A stretch of 64,000 bases of DNA from Microthrixaceae bacterium (GCA_023957975.1 JAMLGM010000003.1:364557-428556); one strand, 5' to 3'; positions 41,485 through 50,402 are shown, numbered from the stretch's first letter. Notes: generated from the letters alone by a model not told the origin. Made by a program: numbers and translations.

Positions 41485-42540
41485 TCAGCCTGCGTTCGAC
41501 GCGGCAGCCTGCGACGCGGCGACGAGCCGGTCGAGCGTCGCTGCCGCAGCCCCGGAGTCGAGCGCCTCGGAGGCCTTGGCCACCCCCTCGGCGATCGAGG
41601 TTGCGAGATCGCTCACGTACAGGGCGGCACCGGCGTTGAGCGTGACAATCTCGCGGTGAGCACCCGGCTTGCCTGCGAGCATGTCGCGGGCGACCGCGGC
41701 GTTCTGAGCGGGATCGCCGACCGCCACCTCGTCGACCGTGCGAACGGGCAGACCCAGATCGGTCGGGGTGACGTCATAGCGCTCGATGGTGTGACCGCGG
41801 ATCTCGATCACGGTCGTGTGACCGGTGGTCGTGATCTCGTCGAGACCGTCGAGGCCGTGCACGACAAGGGCCCGATCGACGCCCCGGGCGGCCAACACCT
41901 CGGCGACGATGTCCATGCGCGAGCGGTCCGCCACGCCGAGCAACTGCCGCCGGACACGACCCGGGTGCGACAGCGGACCGAGAATGTTGAACACCGTCGG
42001 GATGCCGAGTTCGCTTCGCACCCCGGCGACGAAGCGCATCGCGGGGTGAAAGACCCGGGCAAACGCGAATCCGACGTTCGCCTCGGCGATGCAACGCTCG
42101 ACCCCTGGCCCGTCGAGTTCGACCGCGACGCCGAGCTGTTCGAGAACGTCGACGCTTCCAGAGGTTGAGGAGGCCTTCCGGTTGCCGTGCTTACACACCG
42201 TCGCCCCGGCGGCCGCAGCGACGATGCTCGAGATGGTCGAGACGTTGAAGGCGCGGTTTCGCAGCGTGTGGGACCCGCCCGTGCCAACGATGTCGACGGT
42301 GCCATCGGCCAGATTCAGCGGGGCCGCGACCTCCAACATGGCATCGGACAGCCCGAGGATCTCCTCGGCGGTCTCGCCCTTGATCCGAAGTCCGACGATG
42401 AACGCTGCGATCTGGGCGTCGGTGGCGGAACCGGCGAGGATCTGCGACATCGCGGCCTGCGCCTGTTGTTCGGAAAGGTCCTCGTGATCCGCCAGATGGC
42501 CCAGCAGTGCCGGCCACCCCGGGAACTCACCGGCCGTCAT
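41485..42540 (-). CDS. trpD: Anthranilate phosphoribosyltransferase
   Basis: 351 residues, the normal size. Catalyses the second step of tryptophan synthesis. Motifs: DIVGTGGSHTLRNRAFNVST (PRPP-binding KVGTGG-like loop), VCKHGNRKASSTSGSVDVLE (the KHGNR and SS-GSAD region), FHPAMRFVAGVRSELGIPTVFNILGPL. ATG 42540 overlaps the whiB stop as TGATG, so it is translated behind a WhiB gene, an odd partnership. No other trp gene is in the window. Confidence 0.93.
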   Translation of the reverse strand: MTAGEFPGWPALLGHLADHEDLSEQQAQAAMSQILAGSATDAQIAAFIVGLRIKGETAEEILGLSDAMLEVAAPLNLADGTVDIVGTGGSHTLRNRAFNVSTISSIVAAAAGATVCKHGNRKASSTSGSVDVLEQLGVAVELDGPGVERCIAEANVGFAFARVFHPAMRFVAGVRSELGIPTVFNILGPLSHPGRVRRQLLGVADRSRMDIVAEVLAARGVDRALVVHGLDGLDEITTTGHTTVIEIRGHTIERYDVTPTDLGLPVRTVDEVAVGDPAQNAAVARDMLAGKPGAHREIVTLNAGAALYVSDLATSIAEGVAKASEALDSGAAAATLDRLVAASQAAASNAG

Positions 42541-42794
42541 CAGGAAGCGATACTCGCCGTCTGAGAGCGGAGGCGACGTCGCCGACGGATGATCCGCAAC
42601 CGCTCCCGTTCGGTCGCACCACCCCACACACCGTTCTTCTCACGGTGTTCTATCGCATGCTCGAGGCATTCCTGCTGAACGGGGCACTGCTCGCAGATCG
42701 CCTTGGCCTCAACGGCTTCGTCATCGGTGGGTGGGTAAAAGACGGCGGGATCGAGTCCGCTGCACGCGGCTCGCCCAACCCAGTTTCTGTCCAT
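42540..42794 (-). CDS. WhiB-family iron-sulfur transcription factor
   Basis: 84 residues with the four cluster-binding cysteines at 11, 34, 37 and 43 (AACSG; ICEQCPVQQEC), the GVWGG turn at 54-58 and a basic C terminus (RERLRIIRRRRRLRS) that touches DNA. Proteins of this type act with sigma factor region 4 and sense redox or nitric oxide. The N terminus MDRNWVGRAACSGLDPAVF is close to WhiB1/WhiB2-type members. Divergent from glpD with palindromic sites between them. Confidence 0.93.
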   Translation of the reverse strand: MDRNWVGRAACSGLDPAVFYPPTDDEAVEAKAICEQCPVQQECLEHAIEHREKNGVWGGATERERLRIIRRRRRLRSQTASIAS

Positions 42795-42893
42795 TGGCCT
42801 TCGATCCTCGCGGTTGTATCGGTGCGCTGTCCAATTGATTCTCAGGATTCAAAACACCCCAAAACCCGGGTCGGATTCCCACCAACAGAACAA

Positions 42894-42909
42894 CGTGACA
42901 TCGGTCACA
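42894..42909. promoter_or_regulatory. CRP/GlxR-type binding site between whiB and glpD
   Basis: CGTGACATCGGTCACA fits the TGTGA-N6-TCACA consensus of CRP-family regulators in nine of ten defined positions (first T is C). It lies 51 bp before the glpD ATG and 100 bp before the whiB ATG. CRP-family control of glycerol genes and of whiB genes is known in actinobacteria, so either or both could be targets. Confidence 0.65.
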
Positions 42910-42930
42910 TTTGGGAGGAAAGTCGACCCG

Positions 42931-42946
42931 GTTACCGATCGGTAAC
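42931..42946. promoter_or_regulatory. Perfect 16-bp palindrome upstream of glpD
   Basis: GTTACCGATCGGTAAC reads the same on both strands and lies 14 bp before the glpD ATG. The form (TTACCG..CGGTAA) resembles operators of TetR- or GntR-type repressors. TTACCG followed after 18 bp by TAGCAT could be a promoter with the palindrome on its -35; this would make GTG 42969 a leaderless start. Confidence 0.6.
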
Positions 42947-42959
42947 TTCCGGGTTTAGC

Positions 42960-44651
42960 ATGGAGTGCGTGAGTTTTGCATCGTTCGAACGCTCGACCGC
43001 ACTGACCCGACTTCGAGACGAGTCCTTCGATCTCGTGGTCATCGGTGGCGGCATCACCGGCGCCGGCGTCGCCCTCGACGCTGCGTCGCGAGGCCTCAAA
43101 GTCGCCATGGTTGAACGCGACGACTTCGCCTCGGGCACGTCGTCGAAATCCTCCAAACTCATCCACGGCGGATTGCGCTATCTCCAACAGGGCGATGTCG
43201 CGCTCGTCTATGAGGCGCTCGCTGAACGACAGACGCTGTTGAACAACGCCCCACACCTCGTCGAACTCCTCCCATTTCTCATTCCGATGGTCGGCGAGGG
43301 CGGCGTCTTGCCGGCCAAAGCATCACGACTGCTGGGCGGAGCCATGTGGGGGTACGACCTGACCGGCGGATTCCGGATCGGCAAGCTGCACGAGCGGCTC
43401 ACCAAGGCCGAAGCGCTCGCCTACATGCCGACACTGCCGGCCGACAATCTCGTCAGCGCCTACCTCTACTACGACGCCACCGCGGATGACGCCCGCCTGG
43501 TCCTGACCGTCGCCCGCACCGCGGCGCTGCATTTCGGCGCGGTCGTCGCCAACGGAGTCGAGGTGGCGGGGTTACGCCACAATCGGCTCGGCCTCGTCGA
43601 CGGGGTCGAGGTGAGCGCAGACGGTGAACATTTCACGATCGACACGGCGTCGGTCGTCAACGCCGCCGGGGTGTGGTCCGACGAGGTCCGGTGCTTCGAC
43701 GAGGGCACCGACCCCGACTCGATGCGGCCGGCCAAAGGGGTGCACATCGCCATCCCCCACTATCTCGTGCAGAACGAGGTCGCTGCGGTCATCCCCGTTC
43801 CCGGAGACAAGCGCACCGTGTTCGTGGTGCCCAACGGCGAGTTCACCTACGTCGGCACCACCGACACCGATTACGACGGGCCACTCGACGATCCGCAGTG
43901 CACCCCCGACGACATCGCGTATCTGCTGTCGGCCATCAACGGCAGCAACGTCAACACGGTCACCACCGCCGACATCGTCGGTTCGTGGGCCGGACTTCGC
44001 CCGCTCGTGAAGTCCGCATCGTCGGGGCGCACCGCCGACCTCAGCCGAGGCCACAACGTGCACCTCGCCGAGTCGGGGGTCGTGACGATCACCGGCGGCA
44101 AACTCACCACCTACCGCCACATGGCCGACGACACGGTCGATGTCGTCGTGCGCGACGTGCTCGGCGCCCGCGCCCCCGAGGGCGCACGGAAGTGCCGGAC
44201 CAAGAAGATCCGCCTGCGCGGGGCCGACGGCTTCGAGTCGGTGAGCGAAGCCGCCGCGAGTTACGGCGTCGCCGACCACGTCGCACACCACCTGTCGCGC
44301 CGCTACGGCGGGGAGGCCCGGGCGGTGATGGGGCTCATCAAGGCCGAACCCGAACTCGGCGAGCCGCTCGTGGGCGGCTTGCCCTACGTGCGTGCCGAGG
44401 CCGTTTTCGCGGTCCGCCACGAGATGGCTCGCACGGTCGACGACGTGTTGAGCCGCCGCACCCGCGCCCGACTGTTGGCACGAGACGACAGCGCCGCCGC
44501 CGCCGACGACGTGGCCGAACTCATCGCAGCGGATCTCGGGTGGGACGCCGAGGCTGCGGCGGCTTCCGCGGCCGAGTTCCGCGCCGGGGTGGCACATGAG
44601 CGCGACGCCGCCGGCCTCCCCGAGGTGTTGTTGGCCCACGCCCTCGGCTGA
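42960..44651 (+). CDS. glpD: Glycerol-3-phosphate dehydrogenase (FAD)
   Basis: 563 residues. FAD-dependent respiratory enzyme oxidising glycerol-3-phosphate to dihydroxyacetone phosphate at the membrane. Dinucleotide-binding start DLVVIGGGITGAGVALDAA near 25-43; SSKLIHGGLRYLQQGD, GLRPLVKS, and ITGGKLTTYRHMA are strong GlpD motifs. ATG 42960 is given; GTG 42969 (MSFASFERS, with a GGAG site) is a possible start three codons later. C-terminal helical domain is complete. Confidence 0.94.
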   Translation: MECVSFASFERSTALTRLRDESFDLVVIGGGITGAGVALDAASRGLKVAMVERDDFASGTSSKSSKLIHGGLRYLQQGDVALVYEALAERQTLLNNAPHLVELLPFLIPMVGEGGVLPAKASRLLGGAMWGYDLTGGFRIGKLHERLTKAEALAYMPTLPADNLVSAYLYYDATADDARLVLTVARTAALHFGAVVANGVEVAGLRHNRLGLVDGVEVSADGEHFTIDTASVVNAAGVWSDEVRCFDEGTDPDSMRPAKGVHIAIPHYLVQNEVAAVIPVPGDKRTVFVVPNGEFTYVGTTDTDYDGPLDDPQCTPDDIAYLLSAINGSNVNTVTTADIVGSWAGLRPLVKSASSGRTADLSRGHNVHLAESGVVTITGGKLTTYRHMADDTVDVVVRDVLGARAPEGARKCRTKKIRLRGADGFESVSEAAASYGVADHVAHHLSRRYGGEARAVMGLIKAEPELGEPLVGGLPYVRAEAVFAVRHEMARTVDDVLSRRTRARLLARDDSAAAADDVAELIAADLGWDAEAAAASAAEFRAGVAHERDAAGLPEVLLAHALG

Positions 44652-44721
44652 CGGGCAGACTGGGAGCCATACATCGCCCGTACACGTCCCCCGTCCGGGC
44701 CTGCAACGAGGATCCTTCGCC

Positions 44722-45153
44722 GTGACCGACACCGGCCTGTCCATCTCGATGATCCGTTCGCTCGACTGGGCGACGATCTGGCGGGCAGCGGTTTCGACCG
44801 CCACCTTCGCCGTGCCGCTCACGCTGTTGCAGTGGTGGCTCATCGAAACGGATCGGGCATCCAAGGGCGACTCGCTCATGTTGTTGCTCAACCTGGCGAT
44901 CATGGGCAGCGGCGCCCTCGGCGGGTTCGCCGCAGCCAAGCTCGCGCCGCGACTTGCGCTGCAACACGGCGCGGTGGCTCCGGCCCTCGCCGCCATCGCC
45001 ATTCAGATCGTGGGGGCGATTCGACGGTCCATCGTCGGCGAGGAGGTCTCCAACGTGCTGGGATGGATCATGTTGGCGCTGCTCATGGCGGTGTTCGGCA
45101 TGTTTGGTGCCTGGGTGAACGAGAAGGTCTCGCCGCCGAGAACGGAGGGGTGA
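44722..45153 (+). CDS. Small membrane protein of unknown function
   Basis: 143 residues with four hydrophobic segments (about 22-40, 52-70, 75-100 and 110-132) and a short charged tail. No family recognised. The GTG at 44722 (VTDTGLSISMIRS) has a GAGG some 9-11 bases ahead; ATG 44749 is the alternative. It lies between glpD and the FGGY kinase, with only one base to the latter, so they are co-transcribed; it might be a membrane partner for polyol uptake, but this is a guess. Confidence 0.68.
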   Translation: MTDTGLSISMIRSLDWATIWRAAVSTATFAVPLTLLQWWLIETDRASKGDSLMLLLNLAIMGSGALGGFAAAKLAPRLALQHGAVAPALAAIAIQIVGAIRRSIVGEEVSNVLGWIMLALLMAVFGMFGAWVNEKVSPPRTEG

Positions 45154-45154
45154 C

Positions 45155-46651
45155 ATGACAGCGATCCTGGTGCTCGACATCGGCACGAGCGGGGTGCGCT
45201 CCGCAGTCGTCGACGAAACCGCGACCATCGTCGTCGAACGGTTCGCGGAGTTCCTCCCCGACACGCCCTTCGACGGGATCGTCGAATACGACGCCGTCAC
45301 CTACAACGCGTTGGCGATCTCTGTGGCCCGCGATGTCCTGGAGGATTACCGGCAAACACCCGGGGTCACCGACCCGGAGATCGACGCGATCGGCATTTCG
45401 AACCAGCGGGCCTCCACCGTCGTGTGGGACCGCCACACCGGGGTGCCCGTCGCGCCGGCGCAGAGCTGGCAGGACCTTCGCACGATCGGCGACTGCCTCG
45501 CACTGCAGGCGGCCGGGCACTGGACCGCGCCGAATCAGTCGATCACCAAGGCCGCGAACATCTGGAACTCGGTCGATCCCGAACGCGAGCGCGACCTGTG
45601 CATCGGCACTCCCGACTCGTGGCTCGTGTGGTCGCTCACCGAGGGGGCGGCCCACATCACCGAACCGACGAACGTGGCCCTCACCGGGTTCTGCGAGCTG
45701 AGCGGGGTCGATTGGAACCCGGAACTGCTCGCACTGGTCGACATCTCGGAGTCCGCGCTCCCCCGGATCGTCGATTCCTCCGGCGAGTTGGCATGGGCCA
45801 CGGTGTTCGGCCCGGGCCGCGACGGCCGAGGCATCCCGATCTGCGGCATCGCCGGCGACCAGCAGGCGAGCCTCATCGGACAGGGCGGGCTCGAACTCGG
45901 GGTCGCGAAGCTCACCTTCGGCACGGGCGCCATGTTGGACATCAGCCTCGGCTCGCAGCGCCCGCTCGAAGCCATCCGTTCCGAGGGCGGCACCTTTCCG
46001 ATCATCTGCTGGCAGCTCGACGGCGAGCAGACCTGGGGCCTTGAGGCTGTGATGTTGAGCTGCGGTACCAACGTCCAGTGGTTGCGCGACGATCTCCGCC
46101 TCATCGAGACCTCTGCCGACAGCGAGACGGTCGCGGCGCAGTGTGAGAGCACTGACGGCGTCGTCTATGTGCCAGCCCAGCTCGGTCTGGCGACACCGCA
46201 CTGGGACTACGGGGCACGGGGCACGTTGCTCGGACTGACCCGCGGAACCGGGCGACCACAGGTGGTGCGCGCGGTGCTCGAAGGTATCGCCCATCGAGCC
46301 CTCGACCTCATCGAGGCCGCCGAGGACGACGGCGGCACGCGCATCGAGGTGATCCGGGTCGACGGGGCGATGAGCGACAACGACCTCTTCGTCCAGCTCG
46401 TGGCCGACATCACCGGGCGCACCGTCGAGGTGAGTCCGGTGCGCGATGCCACCGCTATCGGGGCCGCGATGCTCGCCGGGCTCGCCCTCGGGGTGTGGTC
46501 CTCGCCCGAAGCGTGCACCCGACTGTTCAAGCCGCGCAGCGTCGTGTTGCCCGACCCCGACCTCGACCGAGAGGCGATGCGGCGCCAGTGGGCCAAGGCG
46601 ATCGACCGGGCACGCGGCTGGTACGAGGACCTGTCGGCACTCGACTTCTGA
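45155..46651 (+). CDS. Divergent FGGY-family carbohydrate (polyol) kinase
   Basis: 498 residues. FGGY kinase start AILVLDIGTSGVRSAVVDE, AIGISNQRASTVVWDRHTG, PICGIAGDQQASLIGQGGL, KLTFGTGAMLDI and the C-terminal VDGAMSDNDLFVQLVADI are intact. It differs from the canonical glycerol kinase at 23772: PGWVEHD is replaced by FDGIVEYD and the SWLVWSLTEGAAHITEPTNV segment replaces the HATDTSNASRTM motif. Substrate therefore may be another polyol or dihydroxyacetone. Gene order next to glpD still suggests triose/glycerol metabolism. Confidence 0.85.
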   Translation: MTAILVLDIGTSGVRSAVVDETATIVVERFAEFLPDTPFDGIVEYDAVTYNALAISVARDVLEDYRQTPGVTDPEIDAIGISNQRASTVVWDRHTGVPVAPAQSWQDLRTIGDCLALQAAGHWTAPNQSITKAANIWNSVDPERERDLCIGTPDSWLVWSLTEGAAHITEPTNVALTGFCELSGVDWNPELLALVDISESALPRIVDSSGELAWATVFGPGRDGRGIPICGIAGDQQASLIGQGGLELGVAKLTFGTGAMLDISLGSQRPLEAIRSEGGTFPIICWQLDGEQTWGLEAVMLSCGTNVQWLRDDLRLIETSADSETVAAQCESTDGVVYVPAQLGLATPHWDYGARGTLLGLTRGTGRPQVVRAVLEGIAHRALDLIEAAEDDGGTRIEVIRVDGAMSDNDLFVQLVADITGRTVEVSPVRDATAIGAAMLAGLALGVWSSPEACTRLFKPRSVVLPDPDLDREAMRRQWAKAIDRARGWYEDLSALDF

Positions 46652-46653
46652 GC

Positions 46654-46688
46654 CACCAGCCCGCTGACCTAAGCTCCTCGGGCTGGTG
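46654..46688. promoter_or_regulatory. rnpB promoter with a 10-bp inverted repeat around the -10
   Basis: CACCAGCCCG (46654-46663) and CGGGCTGGTG (46679-46688) are perfect complements. TAAGCT (46670-46675) between them is a plausible -10 that places transcription start at about 46682, the 5' end of RNase P RNA. No clear -35 hexamer seen. Confidence 0.45.
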
Positions 46689-47059
46689 AGTTGCCCGGGT
46701 GACCGCGGGCCGTCGAGCGATCGGCGCGCCTGAGGAAAGTCGGGGCTCCGAAGAGCAGGATGCTGGCGAGAGCCAGGTGGGGGCGACCTCACGGATCAGT
46801 GCAACAGAAAGCAGACCGCCGATGGCCGGGTTCGCCCGGCACAGGTGAGGGTGAAAGGGTGCGGTAAGAGCGCACCAGCGTCGCGGGCGACCGTGGCGGC
46901 TCGGTAAACCCCATCCGGAGCAAGGCCAAGTCGTGGGTTGAGTTGCTCGCTCGGCGCAACCGCGCCGCCCACAGGTGGGCTGCACAGATGGATGGTCACC
47001 GAACCGGATGCCGCGAGGCGCCGGGGAACAGAACCCCGCTTACAGGGCGGCTCACCAGC
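46682..47059 (+). ncRNA. rnpB: RNase P RNA (class A)
   Basis: Catalytic RNA subunit that matures tRNA 5' ends. The conserved CR-I core GAGGAAAGTCGGGGCTCC lies at about 46732-46749, ACAGAAAGCAGACCGCC at about 46804-46820, and the P10/11 region GGGTGAAAGGGTGCGGTAAG AGCGCACC follows. The 3' end carries ACAGAACCCCGCTTAC AGG, the CR-V sequence. P1 pairs GCTGGTGAG (46682-46690) with CTCACCAGC (47051-47059), fixing both ends. One base in CR-I (G for C at AAGTCg) differs from the commonest form. About 378 nt, as expected. Confidence 0.93.
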
Positions 47060-47117
47060 ACCACACCTTCGCCGTGGCCGGCAGGGTCGGCGGGCCGAAA
47101 CGCCCGAAGTACCGCCG

Positions 47118-49631
47118 CTACAGCGAGTCGAGCGGGGTCGGCGGATTGAGCAGGGTGAGCGAGCTGAGCGCGTCGGAGCGTCGCTGCGACTTCAACAGCG
47201 CGAACAGCGCATCAGGGCTGACGGGTCGGCTCAGGTGGTACCCCTGTGCCAGGTCGACGCCGATCCTGACGACCTCGCGCAGCTGGGCCTCACTCTCGAC
47301 ACCCTCGGCGACCGGGGTCAGGCCCAGCGTGTGCGCCAGCTGGGTGACCGCCTCCACCATCGATGCCCCCTCGTTCACGAGCATCTGTTGCACGAAACTG
47401 CCGTCGATCTTCAAGAAGGCGATCGGAAACTGCTGCAGGTACGCCAACGACGAGTACCCGGTGCCGAAATCGTCCACCGCAAGGCGCACACCGAGCGCGC
47501 TGATCCGCTCCAGGATCCGACGCGACTGCTCGGGGTCGCCCATGATGGCGCTCTCGGTGATCTCCAGCACCAGCTTCGATGCCGGCAGGTCGAGTTCGGA
47601 CAACACCGCGAAGACACGCTCCGGCAGCCGGGGGTCGTTCAACTGTCGAGGCGACAGGTTCACGTTCACGGCCGGCACCGCGTCGAGGCCAAGGTCGCGA
47701 CCCCACTCGCGAACCCATCGAAGCGATTCCCGCAAGACGAACTCGCCGACCTCCTCGATGACCCCCGTCGACTCGGCCTGGGGGATGAATGCCCCGGGGC
47801 CGAGCAGACCTCGTTCGGGATGGTTCCATCGAACGAGGGCCTCGGCTTCGACCATCTCCCCGCTGCGGGTGTCGTAAATGGGCTGAAACTCCACGAACAG
47901 CTCACCGCGGGCGGCGGCCCCGCGAAGGGTGGCCTCCACCTCGAGACGCTCGAGTGCCGCCGAGTGCATCTCCGGTTCGTAGACCCGATAGCAGGACTTG
48001 CCCTGTTTCTTGGCGGTGTACATGGCGAGGTCGGCGTTTCGCAACAGGTCCGAGACGCTCATCGTGCGGTCCCCGTAGGCGACCCCGATCGACGCGCTGG
48101 CGCTCACCCAACGCCCAGCGATCAGCATCGGCTCGTCGAGCACCGCAACGATCCGTTCGGCCACGATCGTCGCCTCACGGAGCTGGTGAAGGTCTTCGAT
48201 GAGCACGGCGAACTCGTCGCCGCCGAGGCGGGCCGCGGTGTCGGTGCTGCGAAGACACGAGTTCAGCCGGTTGCTGACCGAGATCAACATCTCGTCGCCG
48301 ACAAGGTGCCCGAGGCTGTCGTTGACGGTCTTGAAGTCGTCGAGGTCGATGAACAGCACCGCGACGGGCGCGTCCGCGGGCCGGAATCGACCGATCGCCA
48401 GCTCGACTCGTTGGCGAAACAGCGTGCGGTTGGCGAGACCCGTCAACGAGTCGTGAAAGGCCTGGCGGGTGAGCTGTTCGTGGAGTTGGCGACGCTCGGT
48501 GACGTCCCGGTAACACCAGACGCGACCGACGACCTCGCCGTCGACCCGCTGCGGCACCGTGATACGTTCGATGCGCCGCCCATCGGCGAAGTGCAACTCG
48601 TCGCTGAGTTCCGCGTCGGGTCGATCGGACAGGTCGTTGAACGAGGTCAAGAACTCGTCGGGGTCTGCGAGCTGGGAGGTGAACAGTTTGAGGAGTTCCT
48701 TGCGCGACGAGGAGTAGAGCACCTCGCGGTCGAACCCCCACACCTCGAGAAAGCGCCGGTTCCACATGGTGATCTCGCCGGCGGGGCTGGTGACGCAGAT
48801 TCCGTCCGCCGAGGATTCGAAGGTGGCGGCGAGCACCGAGTTGGCGCCGCGAAGCGCACGCTCGACCGCGACGCGATCGGAGATGTCGTGGCCGCTCAGC
48901 ACCAGCGCTGCGACCGACTGATCATCGAGCAGATTCTTCACGGTGACGAGGAAGGGCACGTGACGGCCGTCCGCGGCGAGGAGTTCGAGATCGAGGCTCT
49001 CCGACTCGGCCGGGTGGCCGTGTCCCGACACGAGGAAGTGCAAGAGCTCCCGCCACGCCGGACGATCCTCCTCGCTCACGATCTGCTCGAAGGGCATGCC
49101 TTCGATCGTTTCCTGGTCGTGGCCCAGCAATCGGGTGACCACGACCGAACTCTGCTCGATCAGACCGTCGGCAGTCATGAGCAGGGTCAGCACATCGGAA
49201 TTGGAGACGAGCGCACGAAATCTCGCCTCCTGGTCATGGGCGATCTCCCACCGACGTCGATAGGTGATGTCGCGGATCACCAGCACGATTCCGTAGTCCT
49301 TGGTCGCTCCGACCATTTCGCACAGACACCAACCGTCCGGGGTCTTGACCCGCATTTCGATCGGGGTGCCGACCTCTTTGTTCTGCACCGAGGTCATCGC
49401 GGCGTGAGCCAATGCCAGGTCGTCGGGGTGCAACAGGTCCAGACCGGTGATGCCGCGTTCGATGGCTTCGCCGAAGGTCATCTGAAAGATCTGTTCGGCC
49501 GCATGGTTGGCCCAGAGGACCTCACCGATCGGGCTCATCAACAGCACGCCGTCGGGCAGGTCCGTCACGAGGCGACAGAGCTCCGACATGCTTGGTGCTG
49601 CATCGAGCATGCGCGGCTGAAAGATCGACAC
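47118..49631 (-). CDS. PAS-GGDEF-EAL cyclic-di-GMP turnover protein
   Basis: 837 residues. Three PAS/PAC modules (about 10-130, 135-255 and 260-380) with WANHAAEQIF and DRVAVERALRGAN-like signals, then a GGDEF domain (about 395-550: FIDLDDFKTVNDSLGH, ARLGGDEFAVL, all catalytic residues intact) and an EAL domain (about 575-830: EAEALVRWNHP, LVLEITES, DDFGTGYSSLAYL, LKIDGSFVQ, AEGVES, intact). It could both make and degrade c-di-GMP. No transmembrane helix, so it senses in the cytoplasm. The GTG at 49631 has AAAGG six bases ahead. Confidence 0.92.
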   Translation of the reverse strand: MSIFQPRMLDAAPSMSELCRLVTDLPDGVLLMSPIGEVLWANHAAEQIFQMTFGEAIERGITGLDLLHPDDLALAHAAMTSVQNKEVGTPIEMRVKTPDGWCLCEMVGATKDYGIVLVIRDITYRRRWEIAHDQEARFRALVSNSDVLTLLMTADGLIEQSSVVVTRLLGHDQETIEGMPFEQIVSEEDRPAWRELLHFLVSGHGHPAESESLDLELLAADGRHVPFLVTVKNLLDDQSVAALVLSGHDISDRVAVERALRGANSVLAATFESSADGICVTSPAGEITMWNRRFLEVWGFDREVLYSSSRKELLKLFTSQLADPDEFLTSFNDLSDRPDAELSDELHFADGRRIERITVPQRVDGEVVGRVWCYRDVTERRQLHEQLTRQAFHDSLTGLANRTLFRQRVELAIGRFRPADAPVAVLFIDLDDFKTVNDSLGHLVGDEMLISVSNRLNSCLRSTDTAARLGGDEFAVLIEDLHQLREATIVAERIVAVLDEPMLIAGRWVSASASIGVAYGDRTMSVSDLLRNADLAMYTAKKQGKSCYRVYEPEMHSAALERLEVEATLRGAAARGELFVEFQPIYDTRSGEMVEAEALVRWNHPERGLLGPGAFIPQAESTGVIEEVGEFVLRESLRWVREWGRDLGLDAVPAVNVNLSPRQLNDPRLPERVFAVLSELDLPASKLVLEITESAIMGDPEQSRRILERISALGVRLAVDDFGTGYSSLAYLQQFPIAFLKIDGSFVQQMLVNEGASMVEAVTQLAHTLGLTPVAEGVESEAQLREVVRIGVDLAQGYHLSRPVSPDALFALLKSQRRSDALSSLTLLNPPTPLDSL

Positions 49632-49761
49632 ATCAACCTTTCGGTAGTTCAGGGGCCGACCTGACCTGTTTTGTGCAGAACACATCGCTCGACCCACGCG
49701 CGCCCGGAGCCGCGGCGGGCGTTTCGCGGAGCCGATCCGGCCGAGGGCTCCGGCCAACGCC

Positions 49762-49797
49762 GTCGGTGTCTGGGTCGGTGTCTGGGTCGGTGTCTGG
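49762..49797. repeat. Perfect 12-bp tandem repeat, three copies, in the gap before the GGDEF/EAL gene
   Basis: GTCGGTGTCTGG repeated three times without change, a few bases from the stop of the histidine phosphatase gene (49803). It is intergenic for genes on the minus strand. A 171-bp gap without a gene holds nothing else obvious. Confidence 0.9.
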
Positions 49798-49802
49798 CAG
49801 CT

Positions 49803-50402
49803 TCAGGACAGGTGCGACACGTCGTTGAACCCATACAGGCTCGCGACACCGCCCCGCAGCGCGATCCGCGTGACCGCCGCCGGCTGCACGAACATTCGCC
49901 ACGACACCGCGATGTCGACGCCGAGTGCCCACGCGACCGCGGACTTGATCGGCGACACGTGAGTCACGATGGCGATGTCGTGGTCCTGGGCCTCCTCGAG
50001 GAGGTCCGCCAACCCCGCGGTCACCCGCGTGTGCAGGTCGACCAGCGATTCGCCACCGGGCGGGGCGAACTGCGCATCGCTGCGCCACCGCGCCCACTCC
50101 TGCGCGCTGACCGACGAGATCGGTCGCCCGTCCCAGTCGCCGTAGTCCAGCTCGATGAACCGCTCGTCGGTGACCGGGCCGTCGAGGCCGCTGACCCGGG
50201 CGATCTCGACCGCCGTTTGGCTGGTTCGGGCCAGTGGCGAGCACACCACCCGGGTCAACTCGACGCCGACGGGGCCCGACAGTGACACGGCGACCGCGGC
50301 CGCCTGCGACCTGCCGACATCGTCGAGCGACGGGTTGGCGTGGCCGAGTAGGAGCCCCGACGCATTCGAAGCGGTGCGTCCGTGTCGAACGAGATAGATC
50401 AT
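49803..50402 (-). CDS. Histidine phosphatase family protein (phosphoglycerate mutase-like)
   Basis: 199 residues. RHG motif LVRHGRTASN (His8), SPLARTSQTA, acidic residue in ELDYGDWDG, and second histidine in IVTHVSPIK complete the active site. Phosphatase or mutase; CobC- and GpmB-like members share this outline. ATG 50402. It follows the membrane protein gene by 41 bp. Together with the zinc-ribbon coiled coil upstream this resembles actinobacterial clusters seen near Nif3 genes, though Nif3 is absent here. Confidence 0.88.
   Translation of the reverse strand: MIYLVRHGRTASNASGLLLGHANPSLDDVGRSQAAAVAVSLSGPVGVELTRVVCSPLARTSQTAVEIARVSGLDGPVTDERFIELDYGDWDGRPISSVSAQEWARWRSDAQFAPPGGESLVDLHTRVTAGLADLLEEAQDHDIAIVTHVSPIKSAVAWALGVDIAVSWRMFVQPAAVTRIALRGGVASLYGFNDVSHLS

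Noticed and set aside
46938..49664. Very long open frame (908 codons) on the plus strand through rnpB and opposite the GGDEF/EAL gene
   Set aside because: It is antisense to a gene with complete domains, its translation is Arg/Asp/His-rich without family motifs, and it begins inside the RNase P RNA. Such frames are common in high-GC DNA.
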